A DNA stretch of 55,508 bases from Candidatus Sumerlaeia bacterium (GCA_028284075.1 JANQSL010000120.1:1-55508); one strand, 5' to 3'; shown: positions 9,460-18,866, numbered from the stretch's first letter. Made by a program: numbers and translations. The notes: a model not told the origin generated them from the letters alone.

Positions 9460-11114
9460 TTGGCTTCGATCTTTCGTGTCATGCGCAGCCGTCGCCTTTT
9501 GTTGAGACGCTCCACATCCTTGTCGAACCAGGTCCATGGCAAAAGTACCGACTCCTGAAACACGCTGGAATTGGCAACGTAGATGGAGGTGGCGTCCGAT
9601 CCCGCTGCCAGACGCCGAAAGCGACGTTTTTCTTCCGGCGAAATCAGGACTTCATCCGTTACCGTCAATGCATCGTCTTCAAACTGCAGGCGCCGCCGAA
9701 AACGAATCGGAATGGGTCTCTTCCCTGTTATCAGGATCTTTTGCAGAAGCGATCTCACCAGGTTGGCGTTGAAACGACCGATCGTGAGCAGCAAGACGCG
9801 AAAGATGAGCTGTTTCAGTGGTGAAGGAAGATTGGCAGGACGTTTCTGAAACGTACCCGTGACTGTCAACTCTCGCCGGTCCTCGCTGACACTGATGGTT
9901 GCGTTTCGGTCCACGATGTGTGTCACCGCAATCGTTTCATCCGTCAGTTCGCCGATGAGGCCCGTATCGCTCGCGACAGGGCCCTCCGCTGTGAATGCCT
10001 TGTAAACGGCACCCTTCGTCGCACTTGTCACGGCATGATAGTTTGGAGTTCGCACGACCAGTAAACCCGCGTTTTTATACCATGTTGTTTCCGTGGTTTG
10101 TGGCAGCTCTATAATCGCCCGCGACTCTCCGGAGCAGTCGCGCCACGCCTGCATCCAGTCATACACGTAGTGCGCGGCCATGCGGTCGTCATCGTTGAAG
10201 TAACGCCGCCGCTCCGGCATTGCACGTTGAAGATAAGTCTCTGCGATCTCTCCCGCTTTTGGATACCTCCAGGCGAAGACTTCAAAGCCGTGAGGATAAA
10301 AATGGAACGTGTTTCGGCTGCCGTACTCACCGGCGTAGGACCCATCCGGATGCATGAAATGCCATGCAAAGTCAATTGCCCGTCCCATCGGCTCCAGCAG
10401 CGACTCGTCGCTGCTCTTCTGCCAAAGTTTGCCCAGAAAGCTGATCGTGCAGGAATGATAGCCGGGATCGGCCCCTTCGTATTCCTGAAACCAGCCTTCA
10501 TCCTTTTGCCAGCTCAGCGTCAAATCACGAAAGGTATTGGATGCATCCCGAAATCGACGTTCCCCCGTCAGGATATAGACATTGTATAATGCCAATGCTG
10601 CAAACGCCTGATGATTTGCAAGCTGGCCTGTTTCGTTGTTCCTGCAGAGCCAGTCACCACGACGTGTAAAAAACTCAAGGAAACGAGGTTCACGCACATC
10701 GAGTTCGATGCAGCTTTCCGTCATCGCGTAGAGTGAAAAAACAAGCGCTCCCAGGGCGCGCTCGAAAGGAAAATAGTCGTCGCAGGTCCCGTTGCGATAC
10801 GATGACTTCCGGGCAAAATCAATTCCCGCCAGTGCGAGTTCCCGCAGACGTTCGCTTCCACGATAGGGACTGTTCGGCAGGTCCAGCTTTGAAGCAAGGG
10901 CCAGCGGCAGAACAAACTCCTGGTTCATGCCGCAGGGAAAATCCATTGTGCGATAGTGCCAGAACGACCGGTCAAACGACCCATACGTTTTGCTGAAGGG
11001 ATTCTTGTCCGCCATCAGGATCAGCCGTGGCATGGCACGCAAAGCTTCCCAGGCATACCAATCACGATGGCCGGGTTCTGGAAGCGGAAAGCGCTGATGC
11101 TGGCTGGAAGGCAT
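9456..11114 (-). CDS. Putative alpha/alpha-toroid glycan-active protein (heparinase/epimerase-like)
   Basis: This 552-residue protein has no clear signal peptide. The first two thirds are rich in paired helices with aromatic clusters (DWYAWEALRAMPRLILM, WFQEYEGADPGYHSC, YAGEYGSRNTFHFYPHGFE). That is typical of alpha/alpha-barrel glycan lyases and C5-epimerase-like proteins. The last third is beta-rich with repeated basic strands, as in the beta-sandwich following such barrels. Catalytic residues cannot be assigned with confidence; Tyr/His in the EYGSRNTFHFYPHG region are candidates. It is first in a unit with a lipoprotein and maf, directly after the terminator of the upstream operon, so it should have its own promoter. 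No ribosome-binding site is apparent at ATG 11114. Confidence 0.6.
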   Translation of the reverse strand: MPSSQHQRFPLPEPGHRDWYAWEALRAMPRLILMADKNPFSKTYGSFDRSFWHYRTMDFPCGMNQEFVLPLALASKLDLPNSPYRGSERLRELALAGIDFARKSSYRNGTCDDYFPFERALGALVFSLYAMTESCIELDVREPRFLEFFTRRGDWLCRNNETGQLANHQAFAALALYNVYILTGERRFRDASNTFRDLTLSWQKDEGWFQEYEGADPGYHSCTISFLGKLWQKSSDESLLEPMGRAIDFAWHFMHPDGSYAGEYGSRNTFHFYPHGFEVFAWRYPKAGEIAETYLQRAMPERRRYFNDDDRMAAHYVYDWMQAWRDCSGESRAIIELPQTTETTWYKNAGLLVVRTPNYHAVTSATKGAVYKAFTAEGPVASDTGLIGELTDETIAVTHIVDRNATISVSEDRRELTVTGTFQKRPANLPSPLKQLIFRVLLLTIGRFNANLVRSLLQKILITGKRPIPIRFRRRLQFEDDALTVTDEVLISPEEKRRFRRLAAGSDATSIYVANSSVFQESVLLPWTWFDKDVERLNKRRRLRMTRKIEAK

Positions 11115-11124
11115 GGAAGTAATG

Positions 11125-11149
11125 AAAACGGGCCGGGATACCCGGCCCG
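11125..11149 (-). terminator. Intrinsic (Rho-independent) terminator of the lysS-ppi unit
   Basis: A perfect 9-bp GC-only stem (CGGGCCGGG / CCCGGCCCG, 11129-11149) with loop ATA is followed on the minus strand by TTTT. It lies 20 bases past the cyclophilin stop and just before the next gene, so it closes the seven-gene unit that begins near 18.6 kb. Confidence 0.85.
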
Positions 11150-11168
11150 CAGTGGATTGGAACAGAAC

Positions 11169-11915
11169 TTACCGGGCAGGCTTTGATGCCGGTTTCGAAG
11201 CGGGTTTCGGCGTTGTTGCCGGCTTGCTTGCGGGAGTCTTGCTCGCGGCACCGGGAGCGCTTGCCGGACTGTCACCCCACTTTGCCCCCTTTGACAGACG
11301 AACAACAGTCGCTTTCTCAATCACCACCGGCGTGTTGGGCTTGTCCCGGGCACCGCGCGCGATGTGCGCAATGGCGTCGACGACGTCCTGTCCCTTGATC
11401 ACCTGACCATAAATCGTGTGACGGTTGTTCAGATGGGATGGAAAGCTGCCCTTGTCCGTGATAAAGAACTGGGAGCCGTTGGTATTCGGGCCCGAGTTCG
11501 CCATTGCCAGCAGATAAGGATCGTTGAACTTGCGGCCCGACTGGAATTCATCCTTGAATCGATAGCCAGGGCTGCCGGTTCCCGTTCCCAGCGGACAACC
11601 ACCTTGAATCATGAAACCCGGAATAACACGGTGGAACGTCAGGTTATCGTAAAATGGCTTCTTTACGGTTTCACCCGACTTTGGGTCCTTCCAGGGCTTG
11701 GTTCCCTCGATCAGGTTGACGAAATTCTGAACTGTCTCAGGAGCGTCCACGGCAAAAAGCTTGAAAACGATCTTCCCTTTGGTCGTTTCAAAAGTCGCGT
11801 AGTAGTCCTTGTCCGATTCCAGCTCCGGGCCGCTGACGGCCGTTTGAGCCGGAGCGAATGCGGGCAGGACAAGTGCCGCAAGACACGCGGCAAAGATGGT
11901 GAATATTCTCTTCAT
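11169..11915 (-). CDS. Secreted cyclophilin-type peptidyl-prolyl isomerase with low-complexity tail
   Basis: The protein has 248 residues from ATG 11915, which follows AGGAGAACAGCGC. A signal peptide (MKRIFTIFAACLAALVLPAFAPAQ) precedes the cyclophilin domain, which shows FHRVIPGFMIQGG, NGSQFFIT and LNNRHTIYGQVIKG. It should catalyse proline isomerisation in the periplasm. The last 32 residues are an Ala/Ser/Lys/Pro repeat (SKPA units) that is likely disordered and positively charged. Its ATG overlaps the previous stop as ATGA. The intrinsic terminator follows 20 bases later. Confidence 0.93.
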   Translation of the reverse strand: MKRIFTIFAACLAALVLPAFAPAQTAVSGPELESDKDYYATFETTKGKIVFKLFAVDAPETVQNFVNLIEGTKPWKDPKSGETVKKPFYDNLTFHRVIPGFMIQGGCPLGTGTGSPGYRFKDEFQSGRKFNDPYLLAMANSGPNTNGSQFFITDKGSFPSHLNNRHTIYGQVIKGQDVVDAIAHIARGARDKPNTPVVIEKATVVRLSKGAKWGDSPASAPGAASKTPASKPATTPKPASKPASKPAR

Positions 11916-12610
11916 GCGCTGTTCTCCTTTTGAACTTTCAGTGTTTGACGGTATTCCGTCGCGAGTTCTTCGATTCTCCGAACCGACCACTCCACCTGCT
12001 GCTTCGACTCCACCGTTGTCCAGATATCGGCTGCGTTTCCCTCCTGGATCAGACAGTCGAGCAATCGGAACTTCTCCTCGTCATCGAGCCCCCTCCCCAA
12101 TAGTCCTTTTAACTCGTTCCGCGCGGCGGCCACGACGTGCAACTGTGATTCACACCCCTGCCCAAAGCAGCATTCCGTCATCCGGCGACGTTGATACTTC
12201 GAGTATGAAGGGCAGAGCCCATCGGTGGAAATCGTAATCATCAATTCTCCATTTCGAATAATGGAAGGGACGATAAATCCACATAAATCAGGAACATCCA
12301 CGATGTTGCACGGGATACGCCGTTCATCGCATTCCGCCTTGATTTCCTCGTGGAGGGCACGGTCATTCGTCGCAGCAAACACAATAAACGGGCGCGTCAG
12401 ATCCGATTGCTCAAAAGGCCGTTCTTCGAGTCGAACTTCACCCTCCTGTGCCAGTTTCCTCGCCTCAGGCGAGACTTCGCGTGCCACCATGACCACCCTG
12501 GCCCCATATTCCGCCAGCAGCGAGGCCTTTCGCGCGGCAACGGGACCACCGCCCACAACAAGCGCCAGCCTGCCTTCAAGGTCGATCATCATGGGATAGT
12601 ACTTTGGCAT
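11912..12610 (-). CDS. Precorrin-2 dehydrogenase / sirohydrochlorin ferrochelatase-like (Met8/CysG N-terminal type)
   Basis: The protein has 232 residues from ATG 12610 (MPKYYPMMIDLEGR). The upstream part of the open frame is Arg-rich, overlaps leuB and is not coding. The Rossmann motif VVGGGPVAARKASLL and the later GLCPSYSKYQRRRM match the siroheme-synthase N-terminal family, which makes sirohydrochlorin from precorrin-2. The methyltransferase half of CysG is absent. A Cys pair plus one (ECCFGQGC, about residues 165-172) is unusual and could bind metal. It starts 5 bases after the leuB stop. Confidence 0.85.
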   Translation of the reverse strand: MPKYYPMMIDLEGRLALVVGGGPVAARKASLLAEYGARVVMVAREVSPEARKLAQEGEVRLEERPFEQSDLTRPFIVFAATNDRALHEEIKAECDERRIPCNIVDVPDLCGFIVPSIIRNGELMITISTDGLCPSYSKYQRRRMTECCFGQGCESQLHVVAAARNELKGLLGRGLDDEEKFRLLDCLIQEGNAADIWTTVESKQQVEWSVRRIEELATEYRQTLKVQKENSA

Positions 12611-12615
12611 CGCTC

Positions 12616-13683
12616 TTATCCTGCGACGAGTGCGGCCACCTTGTCGCCCACGGCATCGGTTCCAATACCCATCTCGCCCACACCGAGGCCCGGCAATTCT
12701 CCTGCCACTTTTGCGACGGCGGCTTCGATACAGTCGGCGGCTTCGAGGTGTCCGGCCGCTTTCAACATCATGGCACCTGCGCCGATGCATGCCAGCGGGT
12801 TGATCACGTTCTTTCCGGTAAACTGGGGAGCCGAGCCTCCGACCGGTTCGAACATGGAAACACCGCCAGGCTCAGGGTTAATATTTCCCGATGCCGAGAT
12901 ACCAAGACCACCTTGAATCATTGCGCCGATATCGGTAATGATATCACCAAACATATTGTCCGTTACGATGACGTCGTACTGCTCCGGAGCCCAAACCATG
13001 AACATACAGCAAGCGTCAACATGGTGGTACCTGCGGTCCACCGAGGTGAAGTCCGCCGCGCCGATTTCGTTAAAGGCTCTCTCCCAAAGGTCGAAGGCGA
13101 ACGTCAGGACATTTGTCTTACCCACCAGATGAAGTTGTTTTCGTGAGCGGGACGATGCCAGGTTGAATGCATAGCGCAGGCAGCGATCCACGCCCTTGCG
13201 CGTGTTAATCGACTCCTGGACCGCGATTTCATCCGGTGTTCCCTGTTTGAGGTAGCCACCGGAACCGGCATACAGCCCCTCTGTGTTTTCACGCACAACC
13301 ACGAAATCAATATGCTCCGGCCCTTTATCCTTCAGCGGTGTCTGCACACCGGGATACAACCGAACAGGGCGGAGATTGATGTATTGATCCAGCTCAAACC
13401 GCAGCTTCAGGAGAATACCCTTCTCAAGAACACCGGGTTTCACGTCTGGATGACCAATTGCGGACAGATAAATTGCGTCCTGTTTCCTGAGTTCTTCCAG
13501 TACTGAATCCGGCAAAACATCTCCGGTTTTGAGGTAACGTTCCCCCCCCAGATCGTAGTCCGTCAGATTCAACGACAGACCAAACTTGTCGGAGGCCGTG
13601 CGGAGAACCTTGAGCCCCTCCCGCATGACCTCGGGGCCGGTGCCGTCACCGTGAATCACTGCGATATTCATGCTCTTGCTCAT
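12616..13683 (-). CDS. leuB: 3-isopropylmalate dehydrogenase-type oxidoreductase
   Basis: The protein has 355 residues from ATG 13683, with GGAAG 7 bases upstream; the longer frame would overlap the FAH gene and has no family features. Family motifs are the start AVIHGDGTGPEV, the Arg cluster LRFELDQYINLRPVRLYPG, the metal-binding DNMFGDIITDIGAM and the NAD-binding GGSAPQFTGKNVINP. This is the beta-decarboxylating dehydrogenase superfamily. Length and the NAD-type loop favour 3-isopropylmalate dehydrogenase of leucine synthesis. A tartrate/malate dehydrogenase paralogue cannot be excluded because no leuA/C/D genes are next to it. Confidence 0.8.
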   Translation of the reverse strand: MSKSMNIAVIHGDGTGPEVMREGLKVLRTASDKFGLSLNLTDYDLGGERYLKTGDVLPDSVLEELRKQDAIYLSAIGHPDVKPGVLEKGILLKLRFELDQYINLRPVRLYPGVQTPLKDKGPEHIDFVVVRENTEGLYAGSGGYLKQGTPDEIAVQESINTRKGVDRCLRYAFNLASSRSRKQLHLVGKTNVLTFAFDLWERAFNEIGAADFTSVDRRYHHVDACCMFMVWAPEQYDVIVTDNMFGDIITDIGAMIQGGLGISASGNINPEPGGVSMFEPVGGSAPQFTGKNVINPLACIGAGAMMLKAAGHLEAADCIEAAVAKVAGELPGLGVGEMGIGTDAVGDKVAALVAG

Positions 13684-13774
13684 GGACGTGCTTCCGTTGG
13701 TGAAATAGAGCCGCGGGTTTGCGGCCGGGCCGGGAGAGTTGTCAGCCGCCACCCCACCGGGCAACCCTGAACGC

Positions 13775-14707
13775 TCAGGCTTTGCGGCACACGTTTTCGA
13801 GTGTGCCGAGACCCGCGACCTCCACGGCCACCTTGTCTCCGGGAGCCAGAAAAACCTGCGGATCACGGTAAACTCCCACCCCTCCCGGTGTTCCCGTGGA
13901 AACGACATCCCCTGGTTCCAGTGTGACCATTTGGGTGATGTGCTGAATCAACCGGTCGATGCGAAAAACCAGGTGCTTTGTATTCGAATTCTGCCGCAGC
14001 TCGCCGTTCACCCGGCATTTTATGCTCAGAGCGTGGGGGTCCGGAATTTCATCCGCTGTAATAAGATATGGTCCGCAAGGGCCGGAACCGTCGAATCCCT
14101 TGGCGCGAGACCACTGCCGTTCCACCGCCTGAGTGGACCTTGCCGAGACGTCATTCATCAGCATGTAACCCGCGACATGGCTCATGGCATTGCCCTTCTT
14201 GACACGCGTCGCCTTCTTTCCAATCACGACCGCAAGCTCTGCTTCGTAATCGATGTTCGGGTCGGCTTTCAGTGGCAGTGGAATCTCCGCATTGTGACCA
14301 ATCAGGGATGTCGAAAACTTGTTGAACACCATGGGGATTTCGGGAACCGGCTTGTTCTGCTCTTCACAGTGATCCCGGTAGTTCAATCCCACGCAAAGGA
14401 TTTTTCCAGGGCGTGGAATCGGCGGCAACCACTCGATCTCAGACTCCTTGTAGAGAAACGGAAACCCATCCTCAGACTCCTCCCCGAGTGGCGACGGATC
14501 GTCCGCGATCATCTGCAAGAGAGCGCGCAGGGATTTCTCTGAATGAGGCAGACCACTGAGGTACGCAAGGATGCCGGAAAGTTTCTCGCGTTGTGAAGGG
14601 CGCAGGCGATAGGCCTTTGCCGCCGCCGGTATACGGAGGATTCGCTTACGAAGTTCTATACCGAAAAAAGAATCGATGTCGCTGCTGCGAACTGTGCAAA
14701 GACGCAT
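13775..14707 (-). CDS. Fumarylacetoacetate hydrolase-family protein
   Basis: This 310-residue protein carries the FAH core: ILCVGLNYRDHCEE (about residue 100), acidic metal ligands in YEAELAVVIG, NDVSARSTQ, and the C-terminal GDVVSTGTPGGVG. The family cleaves or hydrates 2-keto acid compounds such as acylpyruvates, 2-hydroxyhepta-2,4-diene-1,7-dioate or oxaloacetate (decarboxylase or tautomerase). The exact substrate cannot be read from the sequence. It lies 13 bases after the LolC/E-like gene and 91 bases before leuB. Confidence 0.9.
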   Translation of the reverse strand: MRLCTVRSSDIDSFFGIELRKRILRIPAAAKAYRLRPSQREKLSGILAYLSGLPHSEKSLRALLQMIADDPSPLGEESEDGFPFLYKESEIEWLPPIPRPGKILCVGLNYRDHCEEQNKPVPEIPMVFNKFSTSLIGHNAEIPLPLKADPNIDYEAELAVVIGKKATRVKKGNAMSHVAGYMLMNDVSARSTQAVERQWSRAKGFDGSGPCGPYLITADEIPDPHALSIKCRVNGELRQNSNTKHLVFRIDRLIQHITQMVTLEPGDVVSTGTPGGVGVYRDPQVFLAPGDKVAVEVAGLGTLENVCRKA

Positions 14708-14720
14708 GAATTGCCGGACC

Positions 14721-16316
14721 TCAGTCGTATCTTAATGCTTCCACCGGATTTAATCGTGCAGCCCTCAGGGCGGGAATGACGCCCGCGAGGGTACAAATAA
14801 CAAGCGATATGCTGACGATCAACGACATGACTCCCCAATCGACAATCACTGGCAAGCGGTCCATGCCATAGACTGCGGCTGGAAGTTGAAAAATCTTGTC
14901 GATGTCGTGTTCAACAAAACGGCACAGCCACAAACCACAGGCAGCGCCAAGCGATGTTCCCACAATTCCGATAAACACTCCGTGAAACAGGAACACTCTC
15001 AGGATCATGGACTCCGATGCACCCATGCTTTTCAAGATGCCGATCTCACGGGTCTTTTGCGTCACGACCATTACCAGAGTTCCAATGATATTCAGTGAGG
15101 CGACCAGAATAATCAGCGAAAGGATCACAAACATTGCAACTTTCTCGACCCATAATGCCTTGAAAAACTCGGGATTAATCTGCTCCCATGTTCTCAACAT
15201 GGCAGGAACGGGGATGTCCTTTCGCAAATCAAAAGCGACATCCTCCGCATGGCGCGGATTGTCCAGGCGAATGTGAATGGAGGATATTCGTCCCTCCGTC
15301 AGCGTCAGCCGCTGGATCGTGTCGACGCTTGTGTAGGCGAAATTATCGTCCACATCGTACAGCCCGGTCTTGAATACACCGGCCACCCGCAGCTTTGAAA
15401 TCTTCGCCGTCGGGCCGCGCCCGCCCGTGGCAACAACTTTGCCTCCAAAAGCATAAAGTTCATCGCCCTGGAACACTCCGAGCTTTCGTGCCAGCTCACT
15501 TCCCAGAACAACCTCTCCCTGCTCCGGATCGCCGGACCCATGAATGATGTTGTCTGCCAGACGAGTCACGTTGCGTTCCCGTTCAACGTCAAGACCACGA
15601 ATAATCGCGGCATACTTCTCGGCGCCGGATCCGGTGGATGTCTGAAAGAAAGATTTGCGCTGAACCAACGGAGCCGCACCGACAACCCGCGGATGAGCAT
15701 CAATCACCTGGAGAATCCGCTCGTACTCCGCGGTGGTGAACTCTCCGTCCTCCCCCGCTCCAGCGGGCCAGACCTCTACATGCGCAAAGACACCCATCAT
15801 TCTGTCGACAAGCGTTTTGTCAAAGCCGTCCATAACTGAAATCACAACAACCAGAGCCATCACGCCAACGGACACGCCCAGGACCGAGACTGTCGTGATG
15901 AGATTCACGAGCGAGCCACCCTCGCGAGACAGCAGATAACGCTTGCTGACAAAGCTCTCAAACGTCGCATCAATAAATTTCGACAGCAAATGCCGCCGCA
16001 CCTTCAGGCCAACGCGAAAGATCACGGCAAAAACGGCGGCTGCCACCAGGCTAAGACCCAGACCGACGGCGTCCTTGCGATGTCGAGCAGGATCCCATTG
16101 AGCCAGTCCAAGCTCAATATACTCCTGCGGAGGCTGCTGAAAAAACCCAACGATTAGCACAACGACCTTGATGAAGACATCAAGAATTGCAACGCCCAGC
16201 GCCAAAACGAGCGCCAGCAACAGGATGTCCAGGACGAAACCGGCCAGCCGGGCCCCCGGGCCACGCCGTGCCGTGGTACCGTTCGCATTTGAGACTGTCT
16301 GAGTCTCTGCGGTCAT
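14721..16316 (-). CDS. LolC/LolE-type ABC permease with extra N-terminal two-helix domain
   Basis: This 531-residue protein has, from about residue 115, the usual LolC/E layout. TM1 follows FESFVSKRYLLSREGG, then a large periplasmic domain (about 165-385) and three C-terminal TM helices with the FtsX-core motif TREIGILKSMGAS, ending RAARLNPVEALRYD. The family extracts lipoproteins from the inner membrane. The first about 110 residues add two transmembrane helices (about 24-50 and 86-105); GARLAGFVLDILLLALVLAL resembles the start of an RDD domain. The extension is in frame and follows the ATGA overlap with lysS, so it is part of the gene. No LolD ATPase is in the window. Confidence 0.9.
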   Translation of the reverse strand: MTAETQTVSNANGTTARRGPGARLAGFVLDILLLALVLALGVAILDVFIKVVVLIVGFFQQPPQEYIELGLAQWDPARHRKDAVGLGLSLVAAAVFAVIFRVGLKVRRHLLSKFIDATFESFVSKRYLLSREGGSLVNLITTVSVLGVSVGVMALVVVISVMDGFDKTLVDRMMGVFAHVEVWPAGAGEDGEFTTAEYERILQVIDAHPRVVGAAPLVQRKSFFQTSTGSGAEKYAAIIRGLDVERERNVTRLADNIIHGSGDPEQGEVVLGSELARKLGVFQGDELYAFGGKVVATGGRGPTAKISKLRVAGVFKTGLYDVDDNFAYTSVDTIQRLTLTEGRISSIHIRLDNPRHAEDVAFDLRKDIPVPAMLRTWEQINPEFFKALWVEKVAMFVILSLIILVASLNIIGTLVMVVTQKTREIGILKSMGASESMILRVFLFHGVFIGIVGTSLGAACGLWLCRFVEHDIDKIFQLPAAVYGMDRLPVIVDWGVMSLIVSISLVICTLAGVIPALRAARLNPVEALRYD

Positions 16317-17842
16317 TCGGTGTCCCCTGCCGAGGCATCAACGGACGTGCTTTTTGACCTCATCAGCGGAAACAGAATCACATCACGGATGGATGGGTTA
16401 CCCGTCGCTACCATAACGAAACGGTCAATGCCCACCCCAAGCCCGGCGGTAGGCGGCATGCCGTACTCAAGAGCCCGCACATAATCCTCGTCGATTTCAC
16501 CGACGGCTTCCTCATCACCCGCTTTTTTGCGCTCCACCTGTTCGGCAAAGCGTGCATACTGCTCCGCCGGATCGTTCAGTTCGCTGAAACCGTTGGCAAG
16601 TTCCATCCCGCAAATGTAGAGTTCAAATCTGTCCGTAACATTCGGATCGTCATCTTTAGCCTTTGCCAGTGGTGAGACGGCTTTGGGAAACTCCGTAATG
16701 TATGTCGGCTGCACCAGATGCGCCTCACAATTTTCTTCGAAGAGATGAATGATCGCATCCACACCGCTGTTGATGCCGTCCGGCACGTGCAATCCATCCG
16801 CCGCCGCCTGCACCTCGTCTATGCTCATGTCCCAGTCCAGCGTGACGTGCGCGTATTTCCTCAACGCCTCCAGAATAGACAAGCGTGGCCACGGAAGGTT
16901 CCCGAATTCAATGCTTTTGCCGTCGTAATCGAACGTTGTTTTCCCCAGGGCAGCTCTGAGCGTTTCTGTCAACAGCCGCTCCACAAAGTCCATCATGTCC
17001 GAGCAGTTCCAGCCCGCCGCATAGAGTTCCAACATGGTGAACTCGGGGTTGTGCTGGAGCGAAATGCCCTCGTTCCTGAAGTTGCGGTTGATCTCATAGA
17101 TGCGATGCATCCCGCCAACGACGAGGCGTTTCAGGTAAAGTTCCGGTGCGATACGAAGATACAGATCCATATCCAGTGTGTTGTGGTGCGTGACGAAGGG
17201 ACGGGCTGACGCGCCACCATAAAGGGGTTGCATCATCGGAGTTTCCACTTCCAGGAAATCCTCTTCGTCCAGCCACCGCCGCATCGCACCAACGATCCGC
17301 GATCGCATTCGGAAGGTTTTGTAGACTTCCGGATTCGCGATCAGGTCGGCATATCGCTGCCGGTAACGGGTTTCCTTGTCCGTCAGCCCGTGCCACTTTT
17401 CCGGCAACGGGCGTGTACTCTTTGTCAGCAGTGACAATTCTCTCGCCATCACCGTGATTTCACCGGTTTTCGTGCGAAAGACCGGTCCCGTGACACCAAC
17501 GATATCACCCGTGTCCAGGAATTCCTTGTAGGCGCGAAAGCCCTCTTCACTAACCTCTTTCTTGTTGATATGCACCTGAATACGGCCGGAGCGGTCCGTC
17601 AGGTGAAAAAACGCCGCCTTGCCCATGCGCCGCACGGTCATTGCGCGCCCCATCAGAGTGACGACAACATCCTCCTTTTCCAGGAAGTCATCGGGGTTGT
17701 CGACAATTTGCTGCGCCAGATGGGTTGGGGTAAAATGAGGGGGATATGGACTAATGCCGATCTCACGCATTGTGTCCGCTTTTTGGTAGCGAACTTCGTT
17801 CAAGTTGGAATGATCGGAAAGGAATGGAAACTGTGTGCTCAT
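16313..17842 (-). CDS. lysS: Lysyl-tRNA synthetase, class II
   Basis: The protein has 509 residues from ATG 17842. The OB-fold anticodon domain (about 60-160) includes GRAMTVRRMGKAAFFHLTD. The catalytic domain shows motif 1 around FLEVETPMMQPL, motif 2 FRNEGISLQHNPEFTMLE and motif 3 GLGVGIDRFVMV. It charges tRNA-Lys with lysine. The ATG lies 2 bases after the stop of the TPR gene, and the stop overlaps the permease start. An in-frame TTG at 17848 is possible but not needed. Confidence 0.97.
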   Translation of the reverse strand: MSTQFPFLSDHSNLNEVRYQKADTMREIGISPYPPHFTPTHLAQQIVDNPDDFLEKEDVVVTLMGRAMTVRRMGKAAFFHLTDRSGRIQVHINKKEVSEEGFRAYKEFLDTGDIVGVTGPVFRTKTGEITVMARELSLLTKSTRPLPEKWHGLTDKETRYRQRYADLIANPEVYKTFRMRSRIVGAMRRWLDEEDFLEVETPMMQPLYGGASARPFVTHHNTLDMDLYLRIAPELYLKRLVVGGMHRIYEINRNFRNEGISLQHNPEFTMLELYAAGWNCSDMMDFVERLLTETLRAALGKTTFDYDGKSIEFGNLPWPRLSILEALRKYAHVTLDWDMSIDEVQAAADGLHVPDGINSGVDAIIHLFEENCEAHLVQPTYITEFPKAVSPLAKAKDDDPNVTDRFELYICGMELANGFSELNDPAEQYARFAEQVERKKAGDEEAVGEIDEDYVRALEYGMPPTAGLGVGIDRFVMVATGNPSIRDVILFPLMRSKSTSVDASAGDTE

Positions 17843-17844
17843 AA

Positions 17845-18585
17845 TCAATTCGCTGAATTGGGAGAGGTTATTGTGGCGAGTTCAAAGGCTGCATTGCGTG
17901 CTGGCTCCACCAGCATGCGTTTCGCCTCGGCGATTGCCTGTGCCGGTTTGCCTCTCAGCAAATCCTGGTTAACGACACCCTGAAATCGTTGCAGCGCACC
18001 CTGAAGATCACCGCGATCAAGCCGGGCGAGCCCCAGATACAGCTGAGCCTGGTCGTTCTGTGGATTGGCTTCGCTCAATTCGGCGGAAAACAGCCGAACC
18101 GCTCGTTCGCGATTCTCTGCCTCCCAGGCTGCCAGACCCGCCTCCGCCCGTACGTCCCACTTGTCAGGATGTTGCTCAATAAACGTATCGAAGTACAGTC
18201 CACCCTGCTGGTAGTCTCCCACGGCTGAAAGCATTCGTGCCATACGGCGTAAGTAAGCGGGCGAATTGGTGTACTCCGGCCAACGGCGACCCGCCTCTTC
18301 CATGAGCTCAATGGCGTTTTCCGTGTGGCCTGCCTCAAAATGACCATCCGCCTTCTGCACCATTGCAACATTCCGGCGAGACTCACCTCCAAAACCAAGA
18401 AAGAGCACGAGCAAAGCAACCTCAACCGCCCCAAATGCAGTCAAATAGGTTTTGATCCAGAATCGTCGGCCTCGCGGCCGAACACTCTCTTCTGTCTCCG
18501 GTGTCGGTGTGCGGGCGAGCGCCGTGGATTGTAAGGCCCGGGCGCCTGTCTTCCGCGACCGGCGTGGGCGACGTTTTGCAGCCAT
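17845..18585 (-). CDS. Single-pass membrane TPR protein
   Basis: The protein has 246 residues from ATG 18585 ([12 protein letters not shown]). A strongly basic N-terminus precedes one transmembrane helix (about residues 47-65, [19 protein letters not shown]). It is followed by a helical repeat region with TPR spacing ([58 protein letters not shown]). It likely scaffolds proteins at the periplasmic face; the client is unknown. It heads the unit leading into lysS, an association I cannot explain functionally. Confidence 0.8.
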   Translation of the reverse strand: MAAKRRPRRSRKTGARALQSTALARTPTPETEESVRPRGRRFWIKTYLTAFGAVEVALLVLFLGFGGESRRNVAMVQKADGHFEAGHTENAIELMEEAGRRWPEYTNSPAYLRRMARMLSAVGDYQQGGLYFDTFIEQHPDKWDVRAEAGLAAWEAENRERAVRLFSAELSEANPQNDQAQLYLGLARLDRGDLQGALQRFQGVVNQDLLRGKPAQAIAEAKRMLVEPARNAAFELATITSPNSAN

Positions 18586-18776
18586 AAGAGTCAGCAACCA
18601 CGGGGAATTCCGGAGCCTGGCCCGGAAGGTCGGGCAATGCAACAGAGCCCCCGCACCGAGACAACTGGAAAGCCATCAATGATCCGTTCACCCCTGGAAA
18701 AGAAGAGCCGGTATGAATATTCCGGATTCCCGTTGACCGCCCCCACCCCGTTTCCGTTTCGTTTCGCTCCCTCTGT

Positions 18777-18866
18777 GGTGAGGTGGCCGAGCGGTTTAAG
18801 GCGCACGCCTGGAACGCGTGTATAGGGGCAACTCTATCGTGGGTTCGAATCCCACCCTCACCGCCA
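18777..18866 (+). tRNA. tRNA-Ser (anticodon GGA)
   Basis: This is a class II tRNA. The acceptor stem GGTGAGG/CCTCACC (18777-18783 with 18856-18862) is followed by discriminator G and an encoded CCA. The D arm is GCC...GGC and the anticodon is GGA at 18811-18813. A long variable arm (about TATAGGGGCAACTCTATC) is diagnostic of serine tRNAs. The T arm GTGGG-TTCGAAT-CCCAC is perfect. It reads UCC/UCU codons. It lies opposite in strand to the lysS unit. Confidence 0.97.

Noticed and set aside
12611-12790. Arg-rich 60-residue N-terminal extension of the siroheme-branch gene
   Set aside because: It overlaps the end of leuB in another frame and is composed of Arg/Gly runs; ATG 12610 gives the family's normal start.
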